Below, piece after piece: positions 62,489-64,000 of a DNA stretch of 64,000 nucleotides. The stretch is from positions 1 to 64,000 of the forward strand of contig JAHJWB010000016.1 of NCBI GenBank assembly GCA_018828125.1. The letters are read 5' to 3'. Each line of letters opens with the position of its first letter. Position 1 is the first letter of the stretch. Under the pieces are notes generated by a model. It saw only the letters and a list, made by a program, of their open reading frames with translations. It searched no databases and had not been told where the DNA came from. A program made the translations under genes and the position numbers. The stretch comes from Gammaproteobacteria bacterium (GTDB taxonomy: Bacteria > Pseudomonadota > Gammaproteobacteria > Burkholderiales > Burkholderiaceae_C).

Positions 62489-62578
62489 GGTCGTCAGAGT
62501 GCCGCCGTTGATATTACATTCGACTATAAGCTGCGATTTCAGCCACAAATAGGCCCTCCTGAGGTGGTCGGCTCTCGA

Positions 62579-62680
62579 TCAGGAAATTCTCGTGGTTCTG
62601 CCTGCAATCCAGGCAGGAGACTTCCCTCGACCCGTCCAAGTCGCGCCATTTTTTTCGTCGCGGTAATTCGGGGTGACTTT
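62579..62680 (-). pseudogene. H-NS C-terminal remnant
   Basis: It reads NYRDEKNGATWTGRGKSPAW, then IAGRTTRIS, matching the DNA-binding end of the intact H-NS at 47614 (KYRDEKSGATWTGRGRAPAW). The N-terminal oligomerisation part has been deleted; upstream comes directly the dispersed repeat that also precedes the intact gene. Confidence 0.8.
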
Positions 62681-62692
62681 TTTGACAGTGGT

Positions 62693-62767
62693 GTTGGCGC
62701 CGATGAAGAAGTAAGCCACTTTTGACTCATGTGCCGACGACCCCGTTAGCCACGCGAGTGGCTCTAT
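62693..62767 (-). repeat. Dispersed repeat upstream of H-NS, copy B
   Basis: Inverted copy of 47471-47545. Together with the H-NS remnant it shows that the hns locus was duplicated in opposite orientation about 15 kb away. Confidence 0.8.
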
Positions 62768-62798
62768 CCGCTGACGAGGCCAAGAGTTTCCGCCGTTT

Positions 62799-63064
62799 CT
62801 ACCCCAAAGCGTGCGGCCCCAACCACAGGGCCGCGTCACGACTCACGGCCCCCCGGCGGGCTTCAGCGAGCCACCGGCTCACCTGGGCGATCTCACCTTC
62901 CTGCACGGCGATGACGGCGTGGGCGGGCTTGCGCACCTCCGGATCCCTCCCGTACTCAAGCGCCATGTGGGCCCGTCGATGGCACCTTGGCGATGGGGAA
63001 TCATGCTGGGCACTAAAACGATCTCCGCGTCGCCTGAGAACTCCTATGCCATGTCAGTGTCCAT
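62799..63064 (-). pseudogene. DUF305-type protein gene, frameshifted
   Basis: From ATG 63064 the minus strand reads MDTDMA, then a TAG, then EFSGDAEIVLVPSMIPHRQG with the DUF305 M-I-P-H signature. A frame change follows near 62970, after which MALEYGRDPEVRKPAHAVIA and EGEIAQVSRWLAEAR complete the fold. One stop and one frameshift make it non-functional. DUF305 proteins are exported, copper-linked and common in metal-resistance islands. Confidence 0.7.
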
Positions 63065-63156
63065 CAAGACGTTGGCCTGTTAGCAAGCGCGAATCGTCGG
63101 GTTGGGTCGCTTCGCTGTCCGAGCGATGGCCTGCGTGGGCGAAGCGCACCCGATGG

Positions 63157-64000
63157 CTACTTTGTAGACCGACGCTTCCAATCACGAGGGATAAGGCCCT
63201 TGCCCGACGCCTTGGTCCAGCGCTCCTTCGTCGCGGCTACGTAGCGAGGGTCCGACGGAAAGTAGGCATGCTCCAGCAGAAGTACTTGCAAGCCGCTGCG
63301 CGCCTCAACCTCTTTGAAGAGGAAGTCGATGTGCTGTCGCATGGCCACATAGTCCTCGTCGTCGGAAATCGATATCTCGTCCGGTCGGGCTTCATCCACG
63401 TCCGAATCGACCTCGGCGACATCCTCATCCCCTTCGCCCTCAACTTCATCGGCGTCCCTACCCTGATTGGGGAAGTAGGGACGGCTGAGCTGGTCGAGGA
63501 CGATGACGCCGGGTACGGGTCTGCGCTCTTTCTCGAAATGCCTTTGCAGTCCAAACGCCAGTGCTACGTGGACTGCCAGCCAGTTCTGATCTGAACCTAA
63601 ATCCGCCATCGAAAGCACCGCACCTTCAGGCCCGGCCTCAATGACAGAGATGGAGGGCTCCCGGGCCGAGAATATGAGCTCTGCGTCAACACAGGGCTCA
63701 ACCTTTGGCAACTTCGAGAAGGCTTCAGAGGCGTACTGTGAGACGGCGGCTTCCGCACGGCGCATGCGGATGCGTCGGTTGTCAGCGTCAACCTTCGCTT
63801 CCAGTGCCGCAATTTCATCCCGCTGTTTAGTCAGATCTTTGGCAGGCTTCAGAAGCTGGTCGTCGATGGTTTCAAGGAAGTATGTCGCCTTGCCGCGGAA
63901 GAAGGACTGGAGCTGAGCAAGGTCGGCAAATTGCTTGGCCTCGGCAATCTGGTTCAGCGCGGACGCGACTGCAGCATCGAGTTCCCTCAGAAGTCCGCTG
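63157..64000 (-). CDS. DUF3732 ATPase, C-terminal part (runs off window)
   Basis: The frame is open from the right edge to its stop at 63157, about 280 residues. It starts with a coiled coil ([40 protein letters not shown]) and ends with a Rad50-like head: [40 protein letters not shown] (Walker B), [11 protein letters not shown] (switch). This is the DUF3732 layout, typical of the large ATPase of an ABC-3C-like conflict system. The NTP-binding N-terminus and partner genes lie beyond the window. Confidence 0.75.
   Translation of the reverse strand, partial: SGLLRELDAAVASALNQIAEAKQFADLAQLQSFFRGKATYFLETIDDQLLKPAKDLTKQRDEIAALEAKVDADNRRIRMRRAEAAVSQYASEAFSKLPKVEPCVDAELIFSAREPSISVIEAGPEGAVLSMADLGSDQNWLAVHVALAFGLQRHFEKERRPVPGVIVLDQLSRPYFPNQGRDADEVEGEGDEDVAEVDSDVDEARPDEISISDDEDYVAMRQHIDFLFKEVEARSGLQVLLLEHAYFPSDPRYVAATKERWTKASGKGLIPRDWKRRSTK

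Noticed and set aside
62722..63594. 290-codon plus-strand frame across the DUF305 and DUF3732 regions
   Set aside because: It is antisense to the recognisable DUF305 remnant and DUF3732 protein.
1..64000. tRNA, rRNA or riboswitch genes
   Set aside because: No cloverleaf, CCA-ended candidate, rRNA core sequence or known riboswitch core was recognised.

Overview
The window looks like the chromosome of a beta-proteobacterium, most likely Burkholderiales/Comamonadaceae. This is inferred from the GC-rich coding style, the H-NS and HU types, the DUF4148 protein, and a T6SS vgrG-DUF2169-Rhs module typical of that group. No ribosomal, tRNA or central-metabolism gene is visible. Almost everything is accessory: mobile DNA, defence systems, toxin/antitoxin debris, a T6SS effector island and SOS-regulated DNA repair genes.

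Layout. 0-5.9 kb: small conserved-hypothetical genes (zinc ribbon, DMP19/DUF4375, a secreted protein, DUF1444) separated by short dispersed repeats, then an Xre/MbcA-like regulator. 5.9-11.4 kb: a strikingly AT-rich Tn7-like transposition operon (TnsA-like, TnsB-like DDE transposase, TnsC/TniB ATPase, TniQ). 11.5-17.9 kb: a complete GC-rich Wadjet anti-plasmid operon in the order jetC-jetB-jetA-jetD, in the position where Tn7-type elements carry cargo. 17.9-28 kb: an IS3-type remnant, five 18-bp direct repeats, a crowd of orphan antitoxin-like HTH genes with two HAD-fold proteins, HU, a secreted DNA/RNA nuclease, DUF4148, and a small operon behind a strong LexA box. 28.4-31.8 kb: an ABC-three-component (ABC-3C) conflict operon on the minus strand.

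32-46.6 kb: an orphan T6SS effector island. It holds a protein with four AP2-like repeats, VgrG, three accessory or adaptor genes, a thiolase-like protein, a 1593-residue Rhs protein with an unrecognised C-terminal tip, and a 4-bp-overlapping candidate immunity gene. 46.7-51.5 kb: a secreted HExxH protein, H-NS, umuDC (with the SOS box overlapping the umuD start codon) divergent from a YedK/SRAP gene, and an HNH nuclease. 52-54.7 kb: a deletion relic joining an FAD/NAD(P)-binding protein to the C-terminal half of a Rad50-like ATPase. 55-57.6 kb: polB (DNA polymerase II) with a LexA box.

57.9-61.2 kb: what looks like a second, gutted Wadjet locus. A near-identical jetC 5' end and a diverged jetD 3' end remain in the original order, with unrelated genes (DUF5623 and a chimeric ORF) between them. 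61.2-64 kb: a PD-(D/E)xK protein, H-NS and DUF305 remnants, and the C-terminal part of a DUF3732 ATPase running off the window.

Two themes stand out. First, SMC/Rad50-type DNA-sensing ATPases are concentrated here: Wadjet, Wadjet relic, ABC-3C, FAD-SMC relic and DUF3732. Second, SOS control recurs, with three good CTG-N10-CAG boxes at umuD/yedK, polB and an uncharacterised small-protein operon. Dispersed repeats near 4.0/60.8 kb and 47.5/62.7 kb mark recombination points that have shuffled the region. All family calls rest on reading motifs by eye; no database search was possible.
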